From positions 50,393 to 114,392 of the forward strand of contig NZ_SSOJ01000114.1 in the NCBI RefSeq assembly GCF_029871205.1: 64,000 nt of DNA. Reading direction: 5' to 3'. The translations under genes were made by a program, and so were the position numbers. The notes under the pieces were generated by a model. It ran no database searches. It saw only the letters and a list, made by a program, of their open reading frames with translations, and was not told where the DNA came from. Positions 42,621-50,377 of this stretch are shown here, piece by piece (the stretch's first letter is position 1; every line of letters starts with the position of its first letter). This DNA comes from Pseudomonas sp. BN417 (lineage in GTDB: Bacteria > Pseudomonadota > Gammaproteobacteria > Pseudomonadales > Pseudomonadaceae).

Positions 42621-43754
42621 TTACGTGGGGTCGCGCCCATCCAGATGCGACCAGGCCGCATCGACTGCTCGCTTCTGCGAGTCGCTCAACCGTTCCAGGA
42701 AGAACAGCCGTCTTTTTTCCTCCTGGCTCGGTAGGGTGATCTCCGGCAATAGGCGCCGGTTGCGCTCCCGGGTCAGGTCGAGGCTGGGGGTGAAGTGCGT
42801 GGCCCTGGCGTTGCGTGCCGCATTTCCGGGTTGCAGCATGTAGTCGATGAAGCGGTAGGCCAGTGCCTTGCTGGGGGCATTGCTTGGAATGGCGAGGCTA
42901 TCGATGAACATCAGCCCGCCCTCCTGCGGAATGTGGAATCGGAGTTCGCCTTTCTGGTTGGCCATGGAGGCTATACCATTCCAGGTGATGGCCGCGCATA
43001 TCCGACCTTCGGCAAGCTGGCTCACCAGATCGGTGAAGCTGGCCGGGCCCAAGGGAATACCCAGGTCGCTGATCTCGCGAGTGGCCTTCTCGATGCCTCG
43101 TGCGCTCTGGCTGCGGAGGTTCCTGCCGCGGTAGTTGAGGTATAGAGAAAGGGTCTGCTCCGGTTCGTTGTGCAGGACAGCGCCACAGGACTTCAACCTG
43201 CTGGCGCTGGCGGGGTCGAACAGGAGGCTCCAGCTGTTAGCCACCGGCGCCTGCAATGCCCGGGCGGCCGCCCGTTCATGGATGACGAGTCCGGCAATAC
43301 CCCACATGTAGGGCGCGACGTAGCGATCGGCTCGGTTCTTCGAGGAGAGCTTGGCGAGCAATTCGTCGCTCACCTCGGCCCGATTCGGCAACTTCGTCCG
43401 GTCCAGTTCGAGCAGTTTATGCGCCTTGATCAATCGCTCGAGCTGGAAGTCGGTGGGGACGATGACGTCGAAGAGCTTGCCAGACGCCAGATCCGCCTCC
43501 AGTTCGGCCGCGGTTGCGAACTGGCTGTACTCCACCTTGACGCCGGTATCCCGTTCGAAATCACGGAGGACTTCCGGGTCGATGTACTCCGCCCAGTTGT
43601 GCACCCGTACGACGTCCGCCGCGCTTACCTGCAACGCCATGAGCGTCAGCCAGATACTCAGCAGCAGCCTGATACAGGCTGGCGTTCCCCAATGGTCGTA
43701 ACAGGGCAGTCGTGCCCCCTTTGACAGCGATTGTTCCTTGGTTCCCAGGTCCAT
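42621..43754 (-). CDS. Periplasmic spermidine/putrescine-type binding protein (PotD/PotF-like)
   Basis: 377 residues from the ATG at 43754 (TGAGGG five bases before). A signal peptide precedes the mature start (IWLTLMALQVSA, then ADVVRVHNWAEYIDPE). HNWAEYIDPEVLRDFERDTG is the classic opening of PotD/PotF. No potA/B/C genes for ATPase or permeases are adjacent, so it either uses a distant ABC transporter or acts as a sensor/scavenger. Operator copy 4 lies just upstream. A second PotF-like gene is at 52344-53447 in the agmatine operon. Its place in the amine-oxidase regulon supports an amine ligand. Confidence 0.88.
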   Translation of the reverse strand: MDLGTKEQSLSKGARLPCYDHWGTPACIRLLLSIWLTLMALQVSAADVVRVHNWAEYIDPEVLRDFERDTGVKVEYSQFATAAELEADLASGKLFDVIVPTDFQLERLIKAHKLLELDRTKLPNRAEVSDELLAKLSSKNRADRYVAPYMWGIAGLVIHERAAARALQAPVANSWSLLFDPASASRLKSCGAVLHNEPEQTLSLYLNYRGRNLRSQSARGIEKATREISDLGIPLGPASFTDLVSQLAEGRICAAITWNGIASMANQKGELRFHIPQEGGLMFIDSLAIPSNAPSKALAYRFIDYMLQPGNAARNARATHFTPSLDLTRERNRRLLPEITLPSQEEKRRLFFLERLSDSQKRAVDAAWSHLDGRDPT

Positions 43755-43783
43755 CCTCGCCCTCACCACATGGTTGAGTTTTA

Positions 43784-43809
43784 TTTATTATTTCATGTGT
43801 TACGTAAAA
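43784..43809. promoter_or_regulatory. 26-bp palindromic operator, copy 4
   Basis: Right arm GTTACGTAAAA identical to copy 3; left arm TTTATTATTTC is weaker (5 of 11 symmetric). Located 30 nt before the binding-protein start codon. Confidence 0.45.
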
Positions 43810-43958
43810 TACATGAGTTTCGATTTCGTGCAAGGAAAAAAGCTGCGGGCGTGTGCAGGCAATACGGAGTACCCGGTTGGCGAGGCGTATTTAAGAGGGA
43901 AGGAGAAATGGGAGATGGGGAGAAGATGGGCCCCGTGCGGGACCCGTTGGAATGCGGA

Positions 43959-44663
43959 TTACTGTGCTGCAGCCTTGGCTTTGGACAGGCGCTTGGTGGA
44001 CTTGGGAGGGGAGATCAGGGTGATCAGCGCATTGAGCAGGGCCTGGCCGCGTTCCGCGCTGAAGCGCTCTGGCTCGATCGGCAGCATCATCAGCCAGCCG
44101 TCGCTGATGGCGCTGACCTGGTCGGCTAGCAGATCGGCAGGGATATCGTCGCGGATCTTGCCTTGGTTCTGTCCCTCTTCGAGCACTGAGGTGAACACTT
44201 CGCGGAAGCGTGCGTAGCGCTGCTTGATGATCCCGGCGAAAGCCGGCTCGTGACGGGCGTGGGTCAGCAGTTGCAGCCAGGCCAGCCAGTTGTCCGGCTC
44301 GTCGGAACTGATCCATTCCAGCCATTGCTCGATAAGCGACTTGATATCGAGCTGTTCGCGATTGATTTCCAGTAGCGCGTCCACCCTGTCGAACAGGTTT
44401 TGCGCCACGGCGCCGACCATTTCTTCCTTGTTGGCGAAGTAGTAGGTTACGGCGCCGGTCGTGCATCCGGCGTGTTGCGCTACCCGGCGCATCGACGCGC
44501 CGGCGTAGCCTTCCTGGGCGATCACCGTGATGGCCGCCGCCAGCAGTTCGGCCCGCTTGGCGTTGTGGTCGCCGACCGGTCGGCCCCGGCGCGCGACGGG
44601 TTCGGACTCGCTTTCACTCGTGCGTTGGGATACGGGTTGAGGGCGGGCTTTGGCGTCGGACAT
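43959..44663 (-). CDS. TetR-family regulator, candidate controller of the amine regulon
   Basis: 234 residues. A basic, disordered N-terminus (~1-35) precedes the helix-turn-helix: AAAITVIAQEGYAGASMRRV, AQHAGCTTGAVTYYFANKEE. The C-terminal domain resembles BetI/TetR_C_6-type ligand-binding domains (LAWLQLLTHARHEPAF, ADQVSAISDGWLMML), a group that includes choline/amine-responsive repressors. It lies between the binding-protein gene and the EthD-RidA-PhyH unit, both preceded by the 26-bp palindrome. It is the best candidate to bind those sites. Its own upstream region (44664-44821) has no such site, so autoregulation is not evident. Confidence 0.88.
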   Translation of the reverse strand: MSDAKARPQPVSQRTSESESEPVARRGRPVGDHNAKRAELLAAAITVIAQEGYAGASMRRVAQHAGCTTGAVTYYFANKEEMVGAVAQNLFDRVDALLEINREQLDIKSLIEQWLEWISSDEPDNWLAWLQLLTHARHEPAFAGIIKQRYARFREVFTSVLEEGQNQGKIRDDIPADLLADQVSAISDGWLMMLPIEPERFSAERGQALLNALITLISPPKSTKRLSKAKAAAQ

Positions 44664-44821
44664 GGGGGCTCTGGAAGGTCGTCAGGTCAGTTTGAAGAGT
44701 CGCTGCCCGGCTGCAGCGACTGGTTGGTGCGCGGCCCAGCATAGGGAAATTATTGGAATAAAGCACTCCGGGAGCGCAGGGGTGACCGCCGATGCATCAG
44801 GTCACCCTGGCGATGGCCGCC

Positions 44822-45118
44822 TCAGTCGTTGGCGCGGAAGATCACCGGCGTGATGTTGGTGAACTTGGCAACATCACCTAGCACTTCCAGCGTCTTCGGC
44901 GAGGAGAGGGCTGCATCGATTGCCGCCTGGTCGACGAATCGCAGGATCACCATCCCGGCCAGGGGCTGCGGGCCTGAAGCCGGGAAAAGGACTTCTGCCG
45001 ATTGCAGGCCGAACTCGCCCCAAGCGGCTTGCGCCAGAGGCAGGTGGGCGGACAGGTAGTAGTCCCGGTCGAAGGTAGAGTCGGTGGTCAGGGGGTAGCT
45101 CACGGTCAGGGTGGCCAT
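44822..45118 (-). CDS. EthD-like dimeric alpha/beta-barrel protein
   Basis: 98 residues with AAGGAC upstream. The sequence ATLTVSYPLTTDSTFDRDYY then HLPLAQAAWGEFGLQ, with a central FVDQAAIDAALSSP, follows the pattern of small ferredoxin-like EthD/Dabb dimers that assist oxidative degradation of ethers and other compounds. No metal-binding site is visible. It is the last gene of the PhyH-RidA-EthD unit. It might be a small isomerase, a decarboxylase-like enzyme or a monooxygenase accessory; none is shown by the sequence alone. Confidence 0.75.
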   Translation of the reverse strand: MATLTVSYPLTTDSTFDRDYYLSAHLPLAQAAWGEFGLQSAEVLFPASGPQPLAGMVILRFVDQAAIDAALSSPKTLEVLGDVAKFTNITPVIFRAND

Positions 45119-45162
45119 GGAAAGTCCTTATGCGGGTTGTTAGGAACGTTTTAGTGGAATGG

Positions 45163-45579
45163 TCAGGCGTTTCCGCAACCTGCCACAGCCACCGCGCGGA
45201 TCTCCAGGCGCAGCCCGGGCAGGGCCAGTTGCGAGATGCCTACTGCGGTCCAGGAGGGATAGCGATCGGGGAAGTACTCGTCCTTGACCTTCGTGAACGC
45301 CGGCATGTCGTCCTGGAGTTCGGTGTGGAACGTCATCAGTTCGACCACATCGGACAGGGTGGCGCCGGCCGACTCGAGGACGTACTTCAGCGCCTGGAAC
45401 GCCAGGTGTGCCTGTTCCTCGATGTCTTTGCCCGGTGTCAGGGAGGCATCGATCCCGACCTGGCCGGATACCCAGATCATGTCGCCGACGCGGGTCGCCT
45501 GGGAGAAGTGGAAATTGTCGTAGAACACCTGGGTTGGTGGCGGATTGATGGACTGTCGCTTCAGGTTCTGGGCATTCAT
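45163..45579 (-). CDS. RidA-family protein, copy 2
   Basis: 138 residues from the ATG at 45579, which is preceded by AAAGGAG eight bases away; an ATG at 45597 overlapping the PhyH stop is an alternative. The same blocks as copy 1 appear (FSQATRVGDMIWVSGQVG; AFQALKYVLESAGA; LEIRAVAVAG), but the segment that carries the substrate-binding Arg in copy 1 (SQLARPE) reads SQLALPG here. Members lacking this Arg usually have no classical enamine deaminase activity, so copy 2 may have a different, possibly binding, role. It is directly downstream of PhyH copy 2. Confidence 0.9.
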   Translation of the reverse strand: MNAQNLKRQSINPPPTQVFYDNFHFSQATRVGDMIWVSGQVGIDASLTPGKDIEEQAHLAFQALKYVLESAGATLSDVVELMTFHTELQDDMPAFTKVKDEYFPDRYPSWTAVGISQLALPGLRLEIRAVAVAGCGNA

Positions 45580-45593
45580 CGGCGGCGCTCCTT

Positions 45594-46427
45594 TCATACG
45601 AGTTGGCGGAAGGTCGGGTGGCGGAAGGGTTCGCCGGCGCTCAGGGTCGACAGCTGCTCAGTGAACAGGACGCCTTGTCTCGGGTAGCCCGAATCGCTGT
45701 GCCCCGGTAGCGGTTGGAAGGTGGCGTCGTCGCCGAAGAAGCGGAAGACGAAGGTGTGACGATCCGGGAAGTCCGCGTCGACCGGCGCGCCACCGTGGAG
45801 CGAGCCGGGGTGCAGCAGCACCACGTCCCCGGGCTCGGTGGCCCAGGAGAGAATTTCATAGGCGTCAGGGTTCAGCCGGCGCTCGGCTTCGACATCCGGG
45901 AGTCGGGGCAGGGCGCCGCCGCCATGCAGGGGCTGGGTCGGATCGTTGGGGTCGCTGAAGGTAGTTCCGTCGAAGCGCGGGCCGCGATGGGAACCACGGA
46001 CAATCTCCAGCGCATTCTTCCGGGGAACGGACTCGAAGCTGATCCAGGCGTTGCCCCAGTGGTTGCCGGCCCAGGGCAGGTAGGACGTGTCTTGGTGCCA
46101 GAGCGTGCGGGAGCCGTGTCCGCCGGCCTTGAGGAACACCTCCTCAGCGAAGTACCAGACATTCTCCGAACCCCAGAGGTCGGCAAACAGCTGGCCGAGC
46201 GGCAGGGACGAAACCAAGTCCTCGAGCCGTTCCTTGGCGAGCGGATTGGCATTGTCCACATGAGACTGCTGCTCGGTTCCATTGAACATCCGGGTAGCGT
46301 GGGGGCCGTGGTTTTCCAAGGCCCAGTCAAAGGCCGCCCGGCAACGGGCCAGTTGCTCTCGGTTCAGCAGGCCCTTGATCAGGACCGCCCCGTCTTCCTG
46401 AAACGCCGTGCGTAGTTCGTCGTTCAT
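45594..46427 (-). CDS. Phytanoyl-CoA dioxygenase (PhyH) family oxygenase, copy 2
   Basis: 277 residues, AAGGAG upstream. All catalytic features are kept: WHQD (His 111, Asp 113), HPGSLHGG with the distal His and DRHTFVFRF for 2-oxoglutarate. Nearly the same length and the same motifs as copy 1 at 32528-33364 (WGSENVWYFAEEVF versus WGSEHVWYFAEEVF; EIVRGSHRG in both). Two hydroxylases for related substrates or successive steps are the natural interpretation. Copy 2 has a TetR-type operator (copy 5) upstream, while copy 1 has the LuxR-type box, so the two are regulated differently. Confidence 0.92.
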   Translation of the reverse strand: MNDELRTAFQEDGAVLIKGLLNREQLARCRAAFDWALENHGPHATRMFNGTEQQSHVDNANPLAKERLEDLVSSLPLGQLFADLWGSENVWYFAEEVFLKAGGHGSRTLWHQDTSYLPWAGNHWGNAWISFESVPRKNALEIVRGSHRGPRFDGTTFSDPNDPTQPLHGGGALPRLPDVEAERRLNPDAYEILSWATEPGDVVLLHPGSLHGGAPVDADFPDRHTFVFRFFGDDATFQPLPGHSDSGYPRQGVLFTEQLSTLSAGEPFRHPTFRQLV

Positions 46428-46485
46428 GGTGCTGTCTCCTTTGAGGTTTTCTCTCGGATGAAGGGGAGACTAGCAGCGTGAACTA

Positions 46486-46511
46486 ATTAACGCAACGAGT
46501 GTTATGTTAAT
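46486..46511. promoter_or_regulatory. 26-bp palindromic operator, copy 5 (best match)
   Basis: Left arm ATTAACGCAAC, spacer GAGT, right arm GTTATGTTAAT: 9 of 11 arm positions symmetric, the most perfect of the five. It is about 59 nt before the PhyH copy 2 start codon. Confidence 0.65.
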
Positions 46512-46660
46512 GCTCAAAACCGAATAAGACCATCCATGGATTGCTTCAGATTACGTAGTTTTTGGTACCCAGGGGTGACAGCTTCTGGCCCAGGTTGTGT
46601 AAAAACGTTGGCATCGACCTTGCTGTGATTTGATGGATGCAAACTCAGGAGGGGCGGCCC

Positions 46661-46999
46661 ATGAAGCGCTTTATCCAGGGAGAGCATCGAGGCCAAAGCA
46701 CGCTGCTTCCCGAGAGCCTGGATGACTACTTAGCGGACACCAACCCGGTGCGGGTGGTCGATGTGTTCGTCGACGAACTCGACCTCGGCACGCTGGGTTT
46801 CGACGGTGTCGTCCCGGCGGAAACGGGCAGATCTGCTTACCATCCTGCAGATCTCCTGAAGATCTACATCTACGGCTATCTCAATCGCATCCAATCCGGT
46901 CGCCGTCTTGAGCGAGAGGCGCAGCGCAACGTCGAATTGATGTGGCTGACCGGACGTCTGATGCCGGATTTCAAGACCATCGCCAATTTTCGCGAGGAT
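46661..46999 (+). pseudogene. IS1182-family transposase, N-terminal fragment
   Basis: From ATG 46661 (AGGAGG upstream) the frame reads MKRFIQGEHRGQSTLLPESL, then PVRVVDVFVDELDLGTLGF and YHPADLLKIYIYGYLNRIQS, LMPDFKTIANFR: the N-terminal DUF772-type domain of IS1182 transposases. After NFR the similarity stops and the frame drifts into unrelated sequence, ending at 47329. The DDE catalytic half is missing, so it is inactive. Confidence 0.8.
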
Positions 47000-47007
47000 A
47001 CCGATGC

Positions 47008-47155
47008 CGCCTGTTACGAGAAGTGCAGCGAGGACATTTGGACGCTCGACTTCATGTCCAGGAATGGGCGGCAACCTCGTCCATGCAACAATCACGGCCA
47101 CAATGCCAATGAGAGCATTGACCAAGAAGATCCAGCGCCAATCGATCGAGACGAG
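47008..47155 (-). pseudogene. Fragment of a DHA2-type (EmrB/QacA) MFS drug transporter
   Basis: The minus strand reads SIDWRWIFLVNALIGIVAVI then TRLPPIPGHEVERPNVLAAL, the conserved helix 6-7 region of DHA2 transporters (usual phrase WRWIFLVNVPIG). Only ~50 residues remain, in between two transposase pieces. Confidence 0.7.
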
Positions 47156-47241
47156 CATACTCTGCTCCGTATCCTCGATAGAATCGCTCAATGCGCTCAG
47201 TCAGCAGGGCTGGGCGGTCTTCCGCCGGCGCCGTGTAGTAG

Positions 47242-47440
47242 CGCTGGTGTGGCGACATCACCTATGTCTGGGCGCAAGGCCGCTGGCACCACCTGGCCGC
47301 AGTGCTGGATCTGCATACGCGACGGATAATCGGCTGGGCATTCTCGGCCAAGCCGGATGCCGACCTGGAGATCAAGGCCTTGGGCATGGCCTACGAACAG
47401 CGCGGCAAGCCACAGCAGGTGCTGTTGCATTCGGATCGTC
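47242..47440 (+). pseudogene. IS3-family transposase OrfB fragment (integrase core)
   Basis: The + strand reads GDITYVWAQGRWHHLAAVLD then LHTRRIIGWAFSAKPDADLE and RGKPQQVLLHSD: the D...D part of the rve integrase core of IS3-type OrfB. It breaks off after LHSD. No start codon and no C-terminus. Confidence 0.75.
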
Positions 47441-47957
47441 GTTCCGCACGTTGCCCACGGCCCGGTCGACCTTGAACCACTCGAAGGTGTCCGACAGTTC
47501 GCCCGGTGCGGCCAGATCGCGCGGAAGAACGGACCGTGGGCGACCTTCTTGGCGCGGGCGTTGATCAGCACGACGATCCGGCTGAAGGGCCCGAACGGGG
47601 CAATGCGGCCGCATATGGCCTGGCCAGTGTTGGAGAGGGAAGGGTAGACCACGGACTTGATCTTCAAAAAGAACCCCGCCTGGGGGGGAGGGTAGGCGGG
47701 GCTCAAGCTGGAGCTGATCCTTCAGCTGAGATTCACTGTGCTCCCGAGCTAGTGAAAATCTTGTGAAGCCCTGCTGGTCCTTTCCTGCATTACTTCGGGC
47801 GATAGGTCCAGAGAGAACCCAAGGCTCCGCAATTCCTTTCGATCGATCCGAACGCCTCTGGCGCATCAAATTGCTTCGAGCGCCATCCGTCGATGTTGGC
47901 TTGGATGAGCGCCCAGCAGTACCTGAGCAGGTCGACTGCCTCATCCATGCTTGATCC
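47441..47957. other. Region without a supported gene
   Basis: About 500 nt. Some frames stay open on both strands, but no translation has a recognisable motif. Probably remnant sequence from the element mosaic. Confidence 0.35.
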
Positions 47958-48635
47958 TCACTGCGCCACAATCTCCCGATACCGCCGCTGGTACTCCTCG
48001 TAGCTCAGGCCTTCGCGGTCGAGCTGATCGAGCTGCTGCCTTCGCGTGAGTGCGTGGTCAGTTGCGCGGGCAGCTGAGATGTTGGGTGCGATCTGGCTGG
48101 GCTCGGAAATGGTATTGGCGGATCGGATATCGTTGAGGATGCCCTTGGCAAATGCCCGGACCTGTACGTCTGTCGTCGCTGAGGCGATTCCTTCCCAGGC
48201 AGTGGAACTGGTGTTGTAACTTCGCTCCCCGTACTCCTTGGCCGTTTGTGCATCCAGGTAGATAACCCTTGCATCCACCCAGGCGTGCTCGGCTTCAGAA
48301 TCGGACTCGAACTCGGACTCGGTGACATAGCGGAAGTCGTCCACTTTGATTACCAGGAGCAAGCCCGGAGCGGACGTGGTCGTAATGGGGCCGACTTGCT
48401 CGGTTACGGTATATCTGTAGGTCGAAGCTTCGCTCTGGATGGCCGCGTGCCAAAGGGATTTGAACTGATCCCAGTAGGCGTTCCTGAAAACGTGGTTGCC
48501 GGCCTTGAAGTTGACGATCAGTTGTGTACGGGAATCAGACGGAATCGCAAGTGGCGCTGCAGGCCGCTCCTCCGTTGTGTTGGCTGCGCATCCAGTGAGG
48601 ATGAGGCCGGCTATTAGCAGCAAAATAACGCGCAT
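47958..48635 (-). CDS. Lipoprotein, DUF4823-like
   Basis: 225 residues. Lipoprotein signal MRVILLLIAGLILTGC with Cys 16 as the lipidation site. The mature part is soluble, with a short Ala/Ser-rich linker, a likely alpha/beta domain (~35-175) and a C-terminal charged helix (RRQQLDQLDREGLSYEEYQR). Its overall look matches the DUF4823 lipoproteins common in pseudomonads, but the assignment is from memory and moderate. Likely outer-membrane anchored; role unknown. It stands alone among remnants. Confidence 0.65.
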   Translation of the reverse strand: MRVILLLIAGLILTGCAANTTEERPAAPLAIPSDSRTQLIVNFKAGNHVFRNAYWDQFKSLWHAAIQSEASTYRYTVTEQVGPITTTSAPGLLLVIKVDDFRYVTESEFESDSEAEHAWVDARVIYLDAQTAKEYGERSYNTSSTAWEGIASATTDVQVRAFAKGILNDIRSANTISEPSQIAPNISAARATDHALTRRQQLDQLDREGLSYEEYQRRYREIVAQ

Positions 48636-48662
48636 AGTGACCTGCTTTTCGTTATGTGTTGG

Positions 48663-48854
48663 CTACAGCTTCATTTTCGCTTCTTTCACCACCCCAATGA
48701 TCCTGCAGTTCCCCTTGATAGGTATCAGCGGGTAGGCCGGATTCAGGGGCTTGAGGTACAGCTGGCCTGCATCGCTGACCAGCTTCGTGAAGGTGGCTTT
48801 CTCTTCCTTGTCCAGCTTAGCCAACACCAGGTGCCCGGGCTGCGCCTCGATGCC
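48663..48854 (-). pseudogene. C-terminal fragment of a LexA/S24-type phage repressor
   Basis: The frame reads PGHLVLAKLDKEEKATFTKL then QLYLKPLNPAYPLIPIKGNC and RIIGVVKEAKMKL, the self-cleaving peptidase S24 end seen in prophage CI-like repressors (Lys of the Ser-Lys dyad probably in KLVSDAG region). The DNA-binding half and the catalytic Ser are missing, and the open frame upstream to 48941 carries unrelated residues. A prophage remnant. Confidence 0.65.
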
Positions 48855-48941
48855 GGTGTCCATGGTGCCGGCACTTACCACGCCGATTCTGTTGAAACTC
48901 ATAAGAACTCCGGTGGGTTGCTTGCAGGCGAAACAGTTCAC

Positions 48942-49371
48942 CGGGAGTTCACTAGATGCGCAGCATCAATGGCCCACCCCGGAGGGGGAGCGGGTCTTTT
49001 GTCGTCTTCATTTGAACGTGGGAAACCACGTCCTGAGGAGGTGGTCATGAGTCACCGGCTCTGCCTGTGACGACTCAAGTTGTCTGGCTAGAGCGACGGA
49101 GTTGACCAGGTAGGGTGTGCCGTGCGCACCAGCGGTTGAGCGTCGGGCAGGGGCCGATTCGGCAATCGGTGCGCGCAGCGCACCCTACGGTGGGCCGGGT
49201 GCCGGAGTGATGCGTCGAATGCGAGAGTAGGCCTCGCCCCCCGCTACGTCGGGCCGATCGGCCCTGCGTTGCTGGATGGCCGCTGACGTTGCGTCAGGGG
49301 TGGCCGGGAACAGGGGTTGTGGAGTGCAGGCTAACGCCCGCCCAGGCGGCTTTCCGATCCACCGGTTCGGT
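48942..49371. other. Intergenic region with REP-like inverted repeat
   Basis: About 430 nt. Apart from the inverted repeat 49109-49188 nothing gene-like is visible. Confidence 0.4.
49109..49188. repeat. REP-like inverted repeat, copy 1
   Basis: Left arm GTAGGGTGTGCCGTGCGCAC and right arm GTGCGCGCAGCGCACCCTAC form an imperfect inverted repeat around ~40 nt. The same arms occur at 58332-58410. Confidence 0.6.
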
Positions 49372-50244
49372 TCAGCTGTGCTGATCCAGCGCCGCGAAGC
49401 GTTCCAGCAGCCAGTCGCAAAAGCTGCGAGTGAGCGGGTCGTCCTGGCTGTCGCGGTGCACCAGCCAGCTCCAGTTCGGCCCGCGCACTCTTTGTTCCGC
49501 CATCGGCGCCAGCAGGCCCTGGGCATGGGCGCGGCCTGCCAGCAACTGGCTGACCAGGGCGATGCCCAGTCCCTGGCTGGCGGCATCCAGCAGCAGGCCG
49601 GGGTCGGAAAAATTCAGGCCCTGGCTCTGCTGGCCGACATCTCTCCCGCCCTGTACCTGCCAGTGGCTCCAGTCCATCTCGCGTTCGCCGTGCAGGGTGG
49701 TTCGTGCGCTGGCCTCCTGCTCGAGCACGCTCGGGTGGCAGGCGGGGTAGAGGCGGTCCTCCAGCAGCACGCGAAAGCTGCATTCGGCCTGGGCGCTGAG
49801 GTCGTCGCGCACGGCGATGTCGATGGTCTGGGTCGCCATGTCCGGCGCCTCATCGGTGGTCAGCAGCCACAGGTCGACCTGCGGATGCCGCCTGTGGAAG
49901 TCCGCCAGGTGCGGCACCAGCCAGTGGCGGGCGAAGGCCGGGGTAGTGTTGACCACCAGTTGGTTCGGTTTGCGGTACTGCTCCAGGCGGCGGATGCCCA
50001 CGGCCAGTTGCTGCAACAGCGACTGGGTGGTGCTCAGCAGGTCGAAGCCGGCGTCGGTCAGCGCCACGCTGCGGCCGTTGCGGAAGAACAGTGGCTGTTC
50101 GAGGAAGCTTTCCAGGCTGCGGATCTGCTGGCTGATGGCCGACTGGGTGAGATGCAGCTCTTCGGCCGCCTTGTGGAAGCTGCCCAGGCGGGCGGCGGCT
50201 TCGAAGCCGCGCAGGGCGTTCAGCGGTGGCCAGTGTTTCAGCAT
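49372..50244 (-). CDS. LysR-family regulator, GcvA-like (probable regulator of the agu2 operon)
   Basis: 290 residues. N-terminal winged helix: PPLNALRGFEAAARLGSFHK, AAEELHLTQSAISQQIRSLE, with the usual FFRNGRSVALTDAG. The phrase ALRGFEAAARLGS is typical of the GcvA subgroup. The C-terminal periplasmic-binding-type sensor domain follows. It is divergent from the agmatine operon with about 133 nt between start codons, the standard arrangement for a dedicated LysR activator. Two AAGTCCGC direct repeats 16 nt apart lie in the gap. Effector likely agmatine or N-carbamoylputrescine by position. Confidence 0.9.
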   Translation of the reverse strand: MLKHWPPLNALRGFEAAARLGSFHKAAEELHLTQSAISQQIRSLESFLEQPLFFRNGRSVALTDAGFDLLSTTQSLLQQLAVGIRRLEQYRKPNQLVVNTTPAFARHWLVPHLADFHRRHPQVDLWLLTTDEAPDMATQTIDIAVRDDLSAQAECSFRVLLEDRLYPACHPSVLEQEASARTTLHGEREMDWSHWQVQGGRDVGQQSQGLNFSDPGLLLDAASQGLGIALVSQLLAGRAHAQGLLAPMAEQRVRGPNWSWLVHRDSQDDPLTRSFCDWLLERFAALDQHS

Positions 50245-50251
50245 GATTGAT

Positions 50252-50275
50252 AAGTCCGCCTAATCAGAAGTCCGC
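50252..50275. promoter_or_regulatory. Direct repeats in the LysR/agu2 intergenic region
   Basis: AAGTCCGC occurs at 50252-50259 and 50268-50275 just before the LysR start codon. The spacing is close to one and a half helical turns. Possible regulator-binding repeats. Confidence 0.3.
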
Positions 50276-50377
50276 AAAATCTATCGTTTGTTGGCATGTA
50301 TTTACAGGCCTAGCATGCACGTCACGACCAGGGCCCCGGTTTTCAGTGATAACATAATCTTAACTGAAGGCATTTTT

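Larger units (their letters stand above)
46590..47440. mobile_element. Mosaic of transposon fragments (IS1182-like, IS3-like) with an MFS fragment
   Basis: Three broken coding pieces lie end to end: the start of an IS1182-type transposase (+), a piece of a DHA2 drug transporter (minus) and the integrase core of an IS3-type transposase (+). None is complete. The region is a dead insertion hotspot at the edge of the amine cluster. Confidence 0.7.
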
